The notes under the pieces: generated by a model
Databases searched by the model: none
Told to the model about the DNA's origin: nothing
What the model saw: the letters and a program-made list of their open reading frames with translations, nothing else
DNA from: Trebonia sp963771985
GTDB lineage: Bacteria > Actinomycetota > Actinomycetes > Streptosporangiales > Streptosporangiaceae
Direction of reading: 5' to 3'
Assembly: GCA_963771985.1 (NCBI GenBank)
Contig: CAVYVO010000006.1
Coordinates: 1-64,000 of the forward strand
DNA length: 64,000 nt
Translations under genes and position numbers: made by a program
In this document: positions 16,318-25,325 of the stretch, piece after piece
How positions within the stretch are numbered: position 1 is the stretch's first letter
How the letters are laid out: the number at the start of each line of letters is the position of its first letter

Positions 16318-17487
16318 GATGTTGGTGCTGGGTATCCGCCTGTTGCTGGGTATCCGCCTGCGCCGGTTGATGCTGGGGAGCTCGCGGAGACGCTGCGGCC
16401 GTTCGGGGAGAGCAGGATGCTGCCGCGCGCCGCGTACACGGACGCGGCGGTGTTCGAGTGGGAGCGGCGCCATTTCTTCGGCGGCGGCTGGATGTGCGTC
16501 GCCAGGGGCGACCAGCTTGCGTCGGCCGGCGCCCAGCTGGCCGCCGATACCGGTAACGGCGGCGTGCTGCTCACGCGCGGCGAGGACGGGCTGGTCCGCG
16601 CGTTCGCCAACACCTGCAGGCACCGCGGGCACGAGCTGCTGCCCTGCGGCTCGGCCGCCAGCGCCAGGGCGATCGTGTGCCCGTACCACTCGTGGGCGTA
16701 CTCCCTGTCCGGGGAGCTGCGCGGCGCTCCCGGGTTCCGCGGCCTCAACGCCGCCGCCTGGTCGCTGGTGCCGCTGCCCGCCGCGGAATGGCACGGCCTG
16801 GTGTTCGTCGACGGGTCGGGCGGCGCGGCCGGGCCGCTGCCGCTGGACAGCCTGGCCGCGATCGTCGCCCCCTACGAGCCGTCGCGGCTGGTCACCGCCG
16901 CCGTGCACAGTTACGACGCGGCCGCCAACTGGAAGATCCTCACCGAGAACTACCACGAGTGCTACCACTGCTCGACCATCCACCCGGAGCTGTGCCATGT
17001 CAGCCCGCCGCGCAGCGGCGAGAACTATCCCGCCTCCGGGGCGTGGATCGGCGGCTGGATGTCGCTGCGCGAGGGGATGGCGACGATGTCGCTGGACGGG
17101 CGCAGCGGCGGGGTCCCGCTCCGCGGCCTGTCCGGCGAGGGTCTCCGGACGGTCGTTTATATAGCTATTTTTCCGAACGTACTGCTCAGTCTCCATCCCG
17201 ACTACGTGATGACCCACCGGCTGGTCCCCCTCGCCGCGGGCCGGACCCTGATCGAGTGCAGCTGGGCGTTCGCGCCGGAGGCGGCCTCGCGGGCGGGCTT
17301 CGACCCCGCGTACGCGGTCGACTTCTGGGACCTGACCAACCGGCAGGACTGGGGCGCGTGCGAGTCGGTGCAGCGCGGGCTGTCCTCGCCGTTCGCCTCG
17401 CCCGGGCCGCTGGCCCCGGACGAGGACGCGGTCTACTCGTTCGTGACCACGGTCGCCCGCGGCTACCTCGGGGAGCGCGTGGCATAG
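16306..17487 (+). CDS. Rieske 2Fe-2S oxygenase, alpha subunit (GbcA-like)
   Basis: 393 residues. The Rieske cluster ligands are Cys104 and His106 (CRHRGH) and Cys125 and His128 (CPYHSW). The mononuclear iron site is in NYHECYHCSTIHPE, with His221 and His226. This is the layout of ring-hydroxylating/amine-demethylating oxygenases; the short C-terminal domain and ENYHECYHC motif resemble glycine-betaine and related N-demethylating monooxygenases, but the substrate cannot be fixed. It would need a separate reductase, which is not seen nearby. The neighbours, an FAD amine-type oxidase and an acyl-CoA dehydrogenase, share its operator. A rare-codon patch lies at 17152-17178. Confidence 0.88.
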   Translation: MVSQDVGAGYPPVAGYPPAPVDAGELAETLRPFGESRMLPRAAYTDAAVFEWERRHFFGGGWMCVARGDQLASAGAQLAADTGNGGVLLTRGEDGLVRAFANTCRHRGHELLPCGSAASARAIVCPYHSWAYSLSGELRGAPGFRGLNAAAWSLVPLPAAEWHGLVFVDGSGGAAGPLPLDSLAAIVAPYEPSRLVTAAVHSYDAAANWKILTENYHECYHCSTIHPELCHVSPPRSGENYPASGAWIGGWMSLREGMATMSLDGRSGGVPLRGLSGEGLRTVVYIAIFPNVLLSLHPDYVMTHRLVPLAAGRTLIECSWAFAPEAASRAGFDPAYAVDFWDLTNRQDWGACESVQRGLSSPFASPGPLAPDEDAVYSFVTTVARGYLGERVA

Positions 17488-17494
17488 CAGCCGC

Positions 17495-18670
17495 TCAGGC
17501 CAGGGCGGCCGGGCCGCGGCGGGTCAGCTGGCGGGCGATGATCATGCGCTGGATCTCGCTGGTGCCCTCCCAGATTCGCTCCACGCGCAGCTCGCGGAAG
17601 AAGCGCTCGGCGACGTTCTCCCGCATGTAGCCGCGGCCGCCGAAGACCTGGACGGCGCGGTCCGCCACCCGGCCCGCCATCTCCGAGCAGTAGAGCTTGG
17701 CCATCGAGCACTGCGCGTGCGCGGTCTTGACGTCCGCGCCGCGGTCGATGCCGCGCGCCGTCTCATACAGCAGCGACCTGGCGGCGAACAGCTCGGTCAC
17801 GCTGTCGGCCAGCATCCCGGCGACCAGGCCGTGCTCGCTGACCGGGCCGCCGCCCGCGTGCCTGGCCGTCGCGAAGGCGGTCATCTCGGCGGCGAGCCGC
17901 TCGGCCGCGCCGGCGCAGCGGGCGGCGACCATCAGCCGCTCGAACCTGAACCACTCGCGGGAATAGGCCATCCCGTCGCCTTCGGCGCCGACGAGGCTGG
18001 CCGCGGGCACGCGGACATCCTCGAAGGCCACGATCGGATGGTGGTGGCTGATCGTGTGCGAATACTCCGGGGTCCTGACGACGCGCACGCCGGGACTTGG
18101 CAGGTCGACCAGGAACATCAAGTGCTCGGCTGGGACAGGATGCCGCTTCCGTTCGGAACAAAGGCTTTTGGCTTGAAAAAAACAGTAGTCAGCCGAGTTG
18201 AAGGAGGTGACGTGCCACTTGACGCCGTTCAGCACCCAGTCGGCGCCGTCCCGCCGGGCGGTCGCCTCGATGGCGTCGACGTCGGAGCCCGCGCCCTCTT
18301 CGGTGATCGCGTAGCACTCCTCGCGCTCGCCGCGGATCGTCGGCTTGAGGTAGCGCTCGATCTGGTCGGCGGTGGCGACCGGCGGGAACCAGGAGGGCGG
18401 CGTGGCCGCCACCCAGCCGAGCGCGTTGGTCACGCGGCCGGCCTGCTCCTGGACGAGGACCTGCTGGAGCGTCGTGCACCCGCCGCCGCCGAGTTCCCTG
18501 GGCATGTTCGTGGCGTAGAGGCCGAGCTCCATGGCCCGCTTCTTGTGGGCGCTCGTGACGTCGTCGGGCAGGCCTTCGAGTTCCGCCCGGACCTCGAACG
18601 GGATCAGCTCGTCCGCGAAGGCGCGGGCCCGCGCCTGGATGTCCAGGTCCTCGTCTGACAAGCCGTACAT
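17495..18670 (-). CDS. Acyl-CoA dehydrogenase
   Basis: 391 residues with the complete acyl-CoA dehydrogenase layout: N-terminal helical domain, middle FAD-binding strands (CYAITEEGAGSDVDAIEATA), and the C-terminal domain with QVFGGRGYMRE and the catalytic-base region RIWEGTSEIQRMII. It oxidises an acyl-CoA at the alpha-beta bond using FAD and passes electrons to ETF. It is convergent with the Rieske gene (7 bp apart) and divergent from the FAD oxidase, sharing a palindromic operator with it. The segment CFFQAKSLCSERKRHPVP near residue 165 uses AT-rich codons and differs from the usual loop. Confidence 0.93.
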   Translation of the reverse strand: MYGLSDEDLDIQARARAFADELIPFEVRAELEGLPDDVTSAHKKRAMELGLYATNMPRELGGGGCTTLQQVLVQEQAGRVTNALGWVAATPPSWFPPVATADQIERYLKPTIRGEREECYAITEEGAGSDVDAIEATARRDGADWVLNGVKWHVTSFNSADYCFFQAKSLCSERKRHPVPAEHLMFLVDLPSPGVRVVRTPEYSHTISHHHPIVAFEDVRVPAASLVGAEGDGMAYSREWFRFERLMVAARCAGAAERLAAEMTAFATARHAGGGPVSEHGLVAGMLADSVTELFAARSLLYETARGIDRGADVKTAHAQCSMAKLYCSEMAGRVADRAVQVFGGRGYMRENVAERFFRELRVERIWEGTSEIQRMIIARQLTRRGPAALA

Positions 18671-18694
18671 GGTCGTGGGCGCCTCTCGTAGTCA

Positions 18695-18714
18695 TTGACT
18701 GAATGTTCAGTTTA
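18695..18714. promoter_or_regulatory. TetR-type operator between divergent genes
   Basis: TTGACTGAATGTTCAGTTTA contains the 14-bp palindrome ACTGAATGTTCAGT. Its exact reverse complement occurs at 61141-61154, next to a TetR gene. The site lies 24 bp upstream of the acyl-CoA dehydrogenase start and 16 bp upstream of the FAD-oxidase start, which is well placed to control both. Confidence 0.7.
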
Positions 18715-18730
18715 TGTGAGCATCGAAGAC

Positions 18731-19906
18731 ATGCCAATGAGTGCGGAGCTTCCCAGGGCCGCGGACGCCGTCGTGGTCGGCGGCGGGACCGTGGGGGCCT
18801 GGGCTGCCTATTTCCTGCGTTCGGCCGGGCTGCCACGAGTCGTGCTGCTCGAGAAGGGGCTGCTCGGCGCGGGCGCGAGCAGCCGGGCCGCGGGCGTCGT
18901 GCGGCTCCAGGGCGGGACGCCGGAGGCGGTCGCGCTGGGGCGCTGGTCGCGGGAGTTCTACCTGCGGCAGCGTTCCGAGATCGGCACGGACTCGGGGTTC
19001 GTGGCGCAGGGGTACCTGCTGCCGTGCTTCACTTCCGCGGAAGTGGCCGCGGCGCGGGAGCGGATCGCGATGCAGCGGGCCGCTGGCGTGGCTGTGCGCT
19101 GGGTGTCGTCATCCGAGGTGGACGCGCTCAACCCGACTTTTGAGCCCGGGCGGACGCTGGGCGCGTCGTACTGCGCCGACGACGGGTACATCGCTCCGCC
19201 GCGCAACGTGGCGGCGTATACCGCCGCGCTGATCTCGAGCGGAGTGGTGGTTTGCGAGGGGACGGCGTTCACCGGGCTGCGCGGTCTGTCCGTGCTGACT
19301 TCGCGCGGAACGGTGTCCGCGGGGCTGGTGATCCTGACCGGGGGGCCGAAGCTGGCTGCTGTCGGTTCGCTGGCCGGGGTGCGCGTGCCGGCGGGCGGTG
19401 CGCGGCACCAGGTCGCGGTGACCGAGCAGCATCCGGCGTTCGCGGACACGCCGATGGTGTTCGACGTGGCGTCAGGGCTGTACTGGCGGCCGGAGGAGGA
19501 CGGGCTGCTGTTCGGGATGAGTAACCCGGAGGAACCGCCCGGGGAGAACCGGTGCGTGGACTGGTCGTACCTGTCATTGATGCGTTCACGGCTGGATTCG
19601 CTGGTGCCATTGGCCGCCGGGCTCGGGCTGCGGCGGGTGTGGGCGGCGACGATCGACTACACGCCGGACCACCTGCCGATCATCGGGCCGGCTCCGGGGC
19701 TGGACCGGGTGTTCGTCGCGTCGGCGGGCGGGGCGGGCATGATGTGGGGGCCGGCGGTGGCGCGGGCCGTCGCGGATGTCGCAGTTTCCGGGGCTACCTC
19801 GGTGGTGGACGTGTCGTCGCTCGGGCTGGACCGGTTCGACGAGTCCGGGCGCAGCCGCCTGGCGGCCGACCCGATCGCGCTGCCGTTCCCGGAAAAGGTG
19901 TCCTGA
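18731..19906 (+). CDS. DAO-family FAD-dependent amine/amino-acid oxidase
   Basis: About 391 residues. The N-terminal FAD-binding motif is VVVGGGTVGAWAAYFLRSAG followed by an acidic VLLEKG. The C-terminal DAO-family block is TPDHLPIIGPAPGLDRVFVASAGGAGMMWGP. Relatives include sarcosine oxidase beta-type and dimethylglycine or N-methyl amino-acid oxidases. Start choice: ATG 18731 (MPMSAELP) or ATG 18737; codons upstream run through the operator. The shared operator and the Rieske gene nearby suggest a stepwise oxidative N-demethylation pathway, which is inference. Confidence 0.88.
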   Translation: MPMSAELPRAADAVVVGGGTVGAWAAYFLRSAGLPRVVLLEKGLLGAGASSRAAGVVRLQGGTPEAVALGRWSREFYLRQRSEIGTDSGFVAQGYLLPCFTSAEVAAARERIAMQRAAGVAVRWVSSSEVDALNPTFEPGRTLGASYCADDGYIAPPRNVAAYTAALISSGVVVCEGTAFTGLRGLSVLTSRGTVSAGLVILTGGPKLAAVGSLAGVRVPAGGARHQVAVTEQHPAFADTPMVFDVASGLYWRPEEDGLLFGMSNPEEPPGENRCVDWSYLSLMRSRLDSLVPLAAGLGLRRVWAATIDYTPDHLPIIGPAPGLDRVFVASAGGAGMMWGPAVARAVADVAVSGATSVVDVSSLGLDRFDESGRSRLAADPIALPFPEKVS

Positions 19907-20178
19907 CGCGGGGTTGCGGGGGTTTCGGGGGGTCTCGCTTGGAGGCTCGCTTGTATTACAGTTCCTGTTTCACGCTGAGCGGTGACGCAGGTTCGATTTG
20001 TTACCGGCCGTCTCAGGCTGGCGGAGGCTGACCCGCGACCTCGGTCACGCTGCGTGGCTGGTTCTGCCGCGGCTCCCGGGAGTCCTGCGACAGGGGTTAA
20101 CCGGAATTGCACTCGTGTATCTTGAGGCGGCCGTGTCGCGTTGCTTGCTTTGTGGAAACCAACAACACAGACACGGCC

Positions 20179-21666
20179 GTGCCGGCCAGGATAGAGGATG
20201 TCGCGGACTGCGCGGCGCAGGTTGATGCCCAGGTCAAGCGCCTTCTGGGCCGGGTGATGGCGCAGCGCCGCAGCGTGGAGGTGGCGTTCGCTTACGCGGT
20301 CGCGCTGTCGCCGGGCACCCGGGCGAACTGCTGGGCGATCGCCGAGGCGGCCGGGCATGAGGGCTGGCACCGGATGCAGGGGCTGCTCGGCAGCTACGTG
20401 TGGGACTGGAAGGACCTGCGGGCCGGGCTGCCCGCGCTGGCGGCGGCGTGGCTGCCGGGTGACGGGGCGGACCTGACCGGGCCGGGGATCGCGATCGACG
20501 AGACCGCGGACCTGAAGGCGGGGGACTTCACCGCGTGCGTGGCACCGCAGCACGCCGGGGTCACGAACTCGGTGGAGAACTGCGTGACCACCGTGTTCTC
20601 CGCCTACGTCACCCCGGGCGGGCAGGCCTGGGCCGACTTCGACGTGTACATGCCCGAACGCTGGGCCAAGGACATGCCCCGCCGCCGCGAGGCCGGGATC
20701 CCGGACGACCTGGAGTTCGCCACCAAGCCGCAGCTCGCGATCAAGCAGCTGGAACGGCTGGTCACGGCGGGGCTGCCGCTGCGGTGGGCCGCCGCCGACG
20801 AAGTGTACGGCCGCAGCAGCAAGCTGCGGGAAGCGTGCAAGAAAGCCCGGATCGCGTCGGTGTTCACCGTGCCCTGCAACTTCACCGTCACCACCCCGGC
20901 TGGCACCGCCATCACCGCCGAAGAGGCCGTCGCGGACGCGGTCTTCGAACGGCGGTCCTGCGGCAACGGCTCCAAGGGCCCCCGGTACAGTGACTGGTCG
21001 CTGGCGGCGACCGCGGACCCGCGGGAGTCCCTGCTGATCCGGCGGCTGATCTCCCGCCCCGATCAGTACACGTTCTACCTGTGCTACGCCCCTGAGGACA
21101 GGCCCGCGACCCTGACCTGCTTCGTCACCATCGCCGGGCGGCGCTGGCAGGCGGAAGAAACGTTCAAAACGGGAAAAGACGTCCTCGGCTGGGACCAGTG
21201 CCAGGTCCGCAGCTACGACGGGATCTGCCGGCACACCGCCCTGTCCGCCCTCGCCCAGCTCCGCAACACCGCCATCCGCAACGCCCTGACCGGCCAGATC
21301 ACCCTGCCCCCGGTCCCGCCCGCCGGCCAGCCGGCAGAGGCCGGACCCGGGCCGGACACCAGCTCCGGCGACACTGACAGTGGCAGCGAAGCGGACCCAA
21401 TCGACGACGCTGACCTGCTGATACCCCTCGGCGATGCGCCGGTGCCCGCCCGCGGCGGGCTGCCCTGCCCCCCGGCGATCAGCGCCATCAAGCTATCCGT
21501 CGCCGAGGCAAACCGGCTCGCGCACCTGGCGGCACAGTACATCGCCGGCCTCATCGACCAGGCCCGGCTCGCCTTCGCGCTGCGCTGGTCCGCCCGCCGC
21601 CGGCGCCACCAGGCCAGAGCCCGCTGGCACCACTACAGCAGCCGCCTCCTGCCCGGCATCACCTGA
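20179..21666 (+). CDS. IS701-family transposase
   Basis: About 495 residues from GTG 20179 (VPARIEDVADCAAQ); an ATG at 20107 in frame would add 24 residues. The DDE residues are visible as Asp in AIDETADLK, Asp in WAAADEVYGR, and Glu in RWQAEETFKTGKDVLGWDQ, which matches the IS701 family pattern RRRWxxEExF. The typical GVTNSVENCV segment is also present. The frame is intact, so it could be active. A Pro/Gly/Asp-rich insert lies at about residues 400-450 before the C-terminal helices. Confidence 0.92.
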   Translation: MPARIEDVADCAAQVDAQVKRLLGRVMAQRRSVEVAFAYAVALSPGTRANCWAIAEAAGHEGWHRMQGLLGSYVWDWKDLRAGLPALAAAWLPGDGADLTGPGIAIDETADLKAGDFTACVAPQHAGVTNSVENCVTTVFSAYVTPGGQAWADFDVYMPERWAKDMPRRREAGIPDDLEFATKPQLAIKQLERLVTAGLPLRWAAADEVYGRSSKLREACKKARIASVFTVPCNFTVTTPAGTAITAEEAVADAVFERRSCGNGSKGPRYSDWSLAATADPRESLLIRRLISRPDQYTFYLCYAPEDRPATLTCFVTIAGRRWQAEETFKTGKDVLGWDQCQVRSYDGICRHTALSALAQLRNTAIRNALTGQITLPPVPPAGQPAEAGPGPDTSSGDTDSGSEADPIDDADLLIPLGDAPVPARGGLPCPPAISAIKLSVAEANRLAHLAAQYIAGLIDQARLAFALRWSARRRRHQARARWHHYSSRLLPGIT

Positions 21667-21680
21667 CCCCCGCCAGACGA

Positions 21681-21700
21681 AAGGAGGTGACGCAATGTAA
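21681..21700 (+). promoter_or_regulatory. Perfect Shine-Dalgarno followed by an ATG-TAA start-stop
   Basis: AAGGAGGTGA (preceded by another A) is an extended match to the 3' end of 16S rRNA. It is followed at normal spacing by ATG (21695-21697) and immediately by TAA. No protein can be made. The site lies 14 bp after the transposase stop codon inside the IS701 element. Confidence 0.55.
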
Positions 21701-21799
21701 CCAGCGGCCTAGGAACCTCACGTCACGCTGCGCGGCAACGCGATCACCGATCGGAAAACCGTGACTGTACTACTTGGGGGCTCCGGGGGTCTCCTGGGG

Positions 21800-21848
21800 G
21801 TCGATTGCGCAATCGACCCGCTCTAGTGCGGTCGATTGCGCAATCGAC
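21800..21848. repeat. Paired 18-bp palindromes (palindrome-spacer-palindrome)
   Basis: Two perfect copies of GTCGATTGCGCAATCGAC occupy 21800-21817 and 21831-21848 with a 13-bp spacer CCGCTCTAGTGCG. Reversed, that spacer matches the spacer at 8428-8440 at 11 of 13 positions, so the 49-bp unit recurs in inverted orientation. Confidence 0.85.
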
Positions 21849-22007
21849 ACGTTCCGAATTCAGGCGGCGGAGCGGCGAGGTCGCCGGCCCTTTGCCGCTG
21901 CCCGGCTAGCGCAAGGGGCAAATATGGACAAAGGGCGCATTTCTGGCCATCGAGAGGGCTGGCGTAACCGCCTGTGAGCGTTGCCGGAGTCCTTCGGCGA
22001 TGATTTG

Positions 22008-22084
22008 CCATGATCACGAAGGTTTTCATAGGGCGTATAGAGGACGAATTATTTACGTCAGGAAAAATGTTTTCGGGATCGTGG
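22008..22084. repeat. About 77-bp imperfect-hairpin element, copy 1
   Basis: The left end CCATGATCACGAAGG and the right end (reverse complement CCACGATCCCGAAAA) form a terminal inverted repeat. The centre carries GAATTATTTACGTCAGGAAAAA. The same sequence recurs at 63360-63430 and, split by an IS, at 27610-27637 plus 29811-29856. The AT-rich core stands out from the surrounding DNA. It may be a MITE-like or REP-like element; it sits 3' of the broken hydrolase gene. Confidence 0.75.
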
Positions 22085-22154
22085 ACTCGATTCAAATATT
22101 GGTGACTACGCGCTGTTATCGGCAGAGTCCGGGGAAGGGAGTCTGTCCGCGTCT

Positions 22155-22486
22155 TCAGCGGCAAGAAGCATCAGCAAGGCGGCTGGTTCCCGCCAGCACA
22201 TCCTGGCGCAGTATTACCTGCGCTTTCCACGGTTCTTCCAGCATCGGGCTGTGCGCGGACTCGTAAAACGTGTAGAAACCCTTCCGCGGTGCCTGCAGTG
22301 TTGCCGCGTACGTCTTCGCGAGCTGATAATTTACGGTGTAATCGTATATGCCGTGGAAGAAATAGGCGGGCAGGGCGAGCCGCGGCACACGGTCAGTCAC
22401 GTCAGTGGCGAGCATCTCGTCCCACAGCGCGCTCACGCCGGACGAAAGCTTGCCGCGCCACAGCCTCAATGCCGCGGGCTTTAGAT
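22155..22486 (-). pseudogene. Alpha/beta-hydrolase, C-terminal fragment
   Basis: This is the 3' part of the hydrolase gene whose 5' part lies at 24443-25141; the IS4-like element splits them. The fragment encodes KLSSGVSALWDEMLATD, LPAYFFHGIYDYTV (probable catalytic Asp) and YESAHSPMLEEPWK (probable catalytic His). The nucleophile serine is on the other fragment, so neither piece can be active. Confidence 0.85.
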
Positions 22487-22638
22487 GTTTGACCGGTTGT
22501 GGGTAGTTCTTGTTTTTGGTTACTGCTGGTAGTTGCCTTCCGGCGGGCATGCCGAAGGCCGGCGTGTCGTGCCGGTGGCGGCCGGGTCCACGGTCCGGCA
22601 AGGTTCTCTCTCGGCTGGTTCTACGGTGTCTTCGCTGG

Positions 22639-24293
22639 TCAGGTGGGGGTGTTGGCCATGGTGATGATGGCGGGGGCGATGCGGGTGGCGGTGTCCTTCG
22701 GGGTGGCGTGCGCGAAGGATGACGGGGACTTGGACTTGCGGGCGCGGTGCCGGTCCCGGCCGACGACGTTCCGGTATTTCCCGATCTCGCTGGTCACGGC
22801 CTGGTAGCAGGTGTTCCCGATGCGGATTGCGGACAGGACCGCCCGGAGGGCACGGGCGAAGGACAGGTCACGGGGCCGGACCGGGAGCCCGGCCGTCCTT
22901 CCCTTCCTCACGGGCGCGGCGGCGAGCGCGGCATCGAAGACGACGCCCCGGGTCATCCCGACCCCGGCCGCCCAGGCCGCGAGTTCCTGCCGGACCAGGT
23001 CCGGGGACCCGGAGCGGAGCATCGGCCCCGTACCGGGCCGGCGCCGCGCAGCGGCGCCTTGGCCTCCCGCAGCGCGGTCTCCGATCCGTCCCACCGCCAT
23101 TTATAGAGCGAGGCAAGCTCGGGGCCGGGGTAGTCCTCCCAGTCCATCAGGTCGGTGACCAGGCAGAACATCTCTGGCACCTCCTGGCCCTCCACCGTGA
23201 CCCAGTACCCGGTGACGCGGACCGCGACCGTGACGCCGTCGCCGGACAGCTCCGCCCGGTACGAGCCGTCGGGCAGGATCTGTGAGGTCCGCTTCAGCGG
23301 GATGTCGCTCTTGAGCCTGATCAGCACGTGCGCGGACCGGATCATCCGGGCGATCCGCGCGGCCCCGTGGTAGTTGCGGTCCATCAGCCAGATCCAGTCC
23401 GGCGCGAACAGGAACGGGAACTGTTCCATGGCCTCATCGAGCAGGGCCTGCTCCGATTCTGCCTTGTCCGTGCCGGCGGGCCCGTGCGGCATCGCGAACA
23501 GCGCCCGGCACGAGCAGCAGGTCAGCGGCAGCGCCCGCAGGCACGGGTACGGGCCCGAATCGTCACCCGTGCCCACGGTGCCGAAGAACGCCCTGTTCGC
23601 GGGCGTGTCCGGCACCCGGACCAGCGTCCCGTCCAGCGATCCCGCCTTCAGCGGCTTCTTCTTCCCGATGGTCACCGCACCCGGGCAGCCCCCGCCGGCG
23701 TGCTCCCGCCAGGCCGATCCCAGCACCAGGTCCCGCAGCTCTTCCAGGGGAACCGGGCCGAGCGACTTCCGCCAGTCCCCGGCCGCCCGCGCCGACGCCG
23801 GACGCCACGGCCGCGCCCACGGCACCAGCGCCAGGTCCCCGGCCAGGGCGGCGATCACGTCCCCGGGCCGCGCGTCCGGCATCAGCGTCATCAGCACGAT
23901 CACCCGGATCATGAACGCCCTGGCCAGCAGCCTTTCCCGTTCCCCCTTCACGAACCGGGCGCCCAGCGGCGCCCGCCCCGCGATCGTGCCGATGGCACCC
24001 GGCCCGGCCTTGTCCTCCAGCGGCCCCGGCGTCGCGTGATGCACCGGGCTGCCCTTGGCCCGGACCTGCCCGTCCCTCCTGACCTGCGCCCCCGCGACCG
24101 CGACCACCTTGCAGAACACCACCGCGCCGCATGCGCGGATCTTCTCCGCGCCCCCGATGACCAGCGCGGACCGGTCCGCGTCCCCGAGATTCCTGCCGCT
24201 CTTCAGCGGCGAGGCCAGCAGCTCCGCGGGCACCGCGACGATCATCCCCGCGGAAACGGGCACGGCAGACGACGGGACAGGGTAAGAAGACAC
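22639..24293 (-). pseudogene. IS4-family transposase, frameshifted near 23035
   Basis: The likely start is GTG 24293. The N-terminal part includes a long IS4-type region; SLDGTLVRVPDTPANRAFFG carries the first Asp, WIWLMDRNYHGAARIARMI the second, and LASLYKWRWDGSETALREAK the Glu of the Y-(2)-R-(3)-E-(6)-K motif. After KAPLRGAGP the frame is lost. One missing G in CCCGG(G)TACG would restore GTGPMLRSGSPDLVRQELAAW and the rest to the stop at 22639. It is either inactive or wrongly sequenced. Confidence 0.75.
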
Positions 24294-24295
24294 GC

Positions 24296-24350
24296 GAGGC
24301 TCCGGTTGAGAAGAGTTGATCCAGACAATCCCTCTTCTATCCGGAGCCTC
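24296..24350. promoter_or_regulatory. Hairpin just upstream of the IS4-like transposase start
   Basis: GAGGCTCCGG (24296-24305) pairs perfectly with CCGGAGCCTC (24341-24350). The structure lies 2 bp outside the GTG start. Insertion sequences often use such folds to block translation of messages that read in from outside; that function is inference. Confidence 0.5.
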
Positions 24351-24442
24351 GCCCGTCTCGCGGGAAACCTGAACAACAAGCCTGCGGCCAGGAACGATCA
24401 CACAGCGCAACCAGGAGCGGAACCGACGCTCAACCGTTTCGC

Positions 24443-25141
24443 CTTAAAGCCGCTGGCATTGCGCCACAGCCTGGCCTTCTCGCCCGGCGTGTAATGCGGG
24501 CTGCGCAGCGATGGCCAGAAGACGCCGCGGACTACCGAATGCATGTCATGTGCCGTGCCGACGCCGAGGGCGTGCATGGCCCGGTCCCGCACCGCGAGGT
24601 ACCGGCGGGGCGTCCCCGCCGCCATAGTCACCGGCGCCGCCTCGAGCCTGCGCACCATGCGCTGGTCGCCGGCCTGCCGGAACCGTCCGAGCATGTACTC
24701 GTACGCGAGTGCCTCGGACCTGAGCTGATTCACCACCTGTGCCACGCCGATGTAGGCGTGATACGCCTCCGGCGCCCGGGCCGCGGCCTGCAGCCCGATG
24801 AACGTGCCCCCCGAGTGGACCATCAGATAGATTTTATCTTTGCGGAAACGGTTCCGCAGGTAATCGGTAACCGTCAGCGTGTCGGCTATGAACTGCTCTA
24901 TCGTCATCGTTTCTGGCGGGATATTTCGGCTGTAAGAGAGTCCGGCGCCGCGTTGTTCCCACCACGCCACGGTAAATAGATTTTCCAGACCCGTCGGATA
25001 CCGATCGGTGAGAAAGTACTCTGGCAGGCCGCCGTGGACAAAGAGCAGCACCGGGCGCCCGGGGTCCGCGGCCTGGATGAACATCCCCTGGCGTGTGCCA
25101 TTGATGTCAGCGAAAACCTTCTCCACGCCGGCGAGGCCCAT
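24443..25141 (-). pseudogene. Alpha/beta-hydrolase (proline-iminopeptidase-like), N-terminal fragment
   Basis: ATG 25141 (MGLAGVEKVFADINGTRQG) starts an alpha/beta-hydrolase with the oxyanion-hole motif FVHGGLPEYF, the WWEQRGAGLS motif, and the nucleophile elbow MVHSGGTFIGLQ. Coding stops at about 24443, where the IS4-like element begins; the Asp/His part is at 22155-22486. In-frame sequence upstream of the ATG (GLIGGILLLMGLAG) looks like a membrane anchor, but no standard start codon precedes it except CTG, so the true N-terminus is uncertain. The gene is divergent from the esterase gene. Confidence 0.85.
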
Positions 25142-25325
25142 GAGGAGGAGTATGCCGCCTATCAGCCCTGCGACAAGGGTCCTTAGACCCTGGCTGTGAC
25201 CGGCCTGGGCGGCAGACGATTAAGTGCAGAAGTCTGCGGGGAGGTGAGTTATGCGCTCCCTGAGATCAGTTGCGCTGGCGGTTATCGCGGTGCTGCTACA
25301 GAGGCTGAAAGGCCGGGGTTTGGGT

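Larger units (their letters stand above)
19954..21772 (+). mobile_element. IS701-family insertion sequence
   Basis: The 1,819-bp element begins TATTACAG and ends CTGTACTA (inverse TAGTACAG), and similarity between the ends extends about 35 bp inward with gaps. It is flanked by CTTG on both sides (19950-19953 and 21773-21776), a 4-bp target duplication as expected for IS701. It landed between the FAD-oxidase gene and a pair of dispersed palindromes. Confidence 0.85.
22487..24440 (-). mobile_element. IS4-like insertion sequence inside a hydrolase gene
   Basis: Hydrolase coding sequence stops on both sides of this block. The ends show related inverted sequences, CGGTTGTGGGTAGTTC (22494-22509) and on the opposite strand CGGTTGAGCGTCGGTTC (24420-24436). 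I could not define the exact ends or a clean target duplication, so the boundaries are approximate. It holds one transposase gene (frameshifted) and a strong hairpin near the transposase start. Confidence 0.7.

Noticed and set aside
18198..18215. GAAGGAGGTGACGTG on the plus strand inside the acyl-CoA dehydrogenase gene
   Set aside because: It looks like a perfect ribosome site but is antisense to a real gene and is followed by no credible reading frame.
19657..21234. 525-codon minus-strand open frame
   Set aside because: It runs across two unrelated units (the FAD oxidase end and the IS701 transposase), so it cannot be a real gene.
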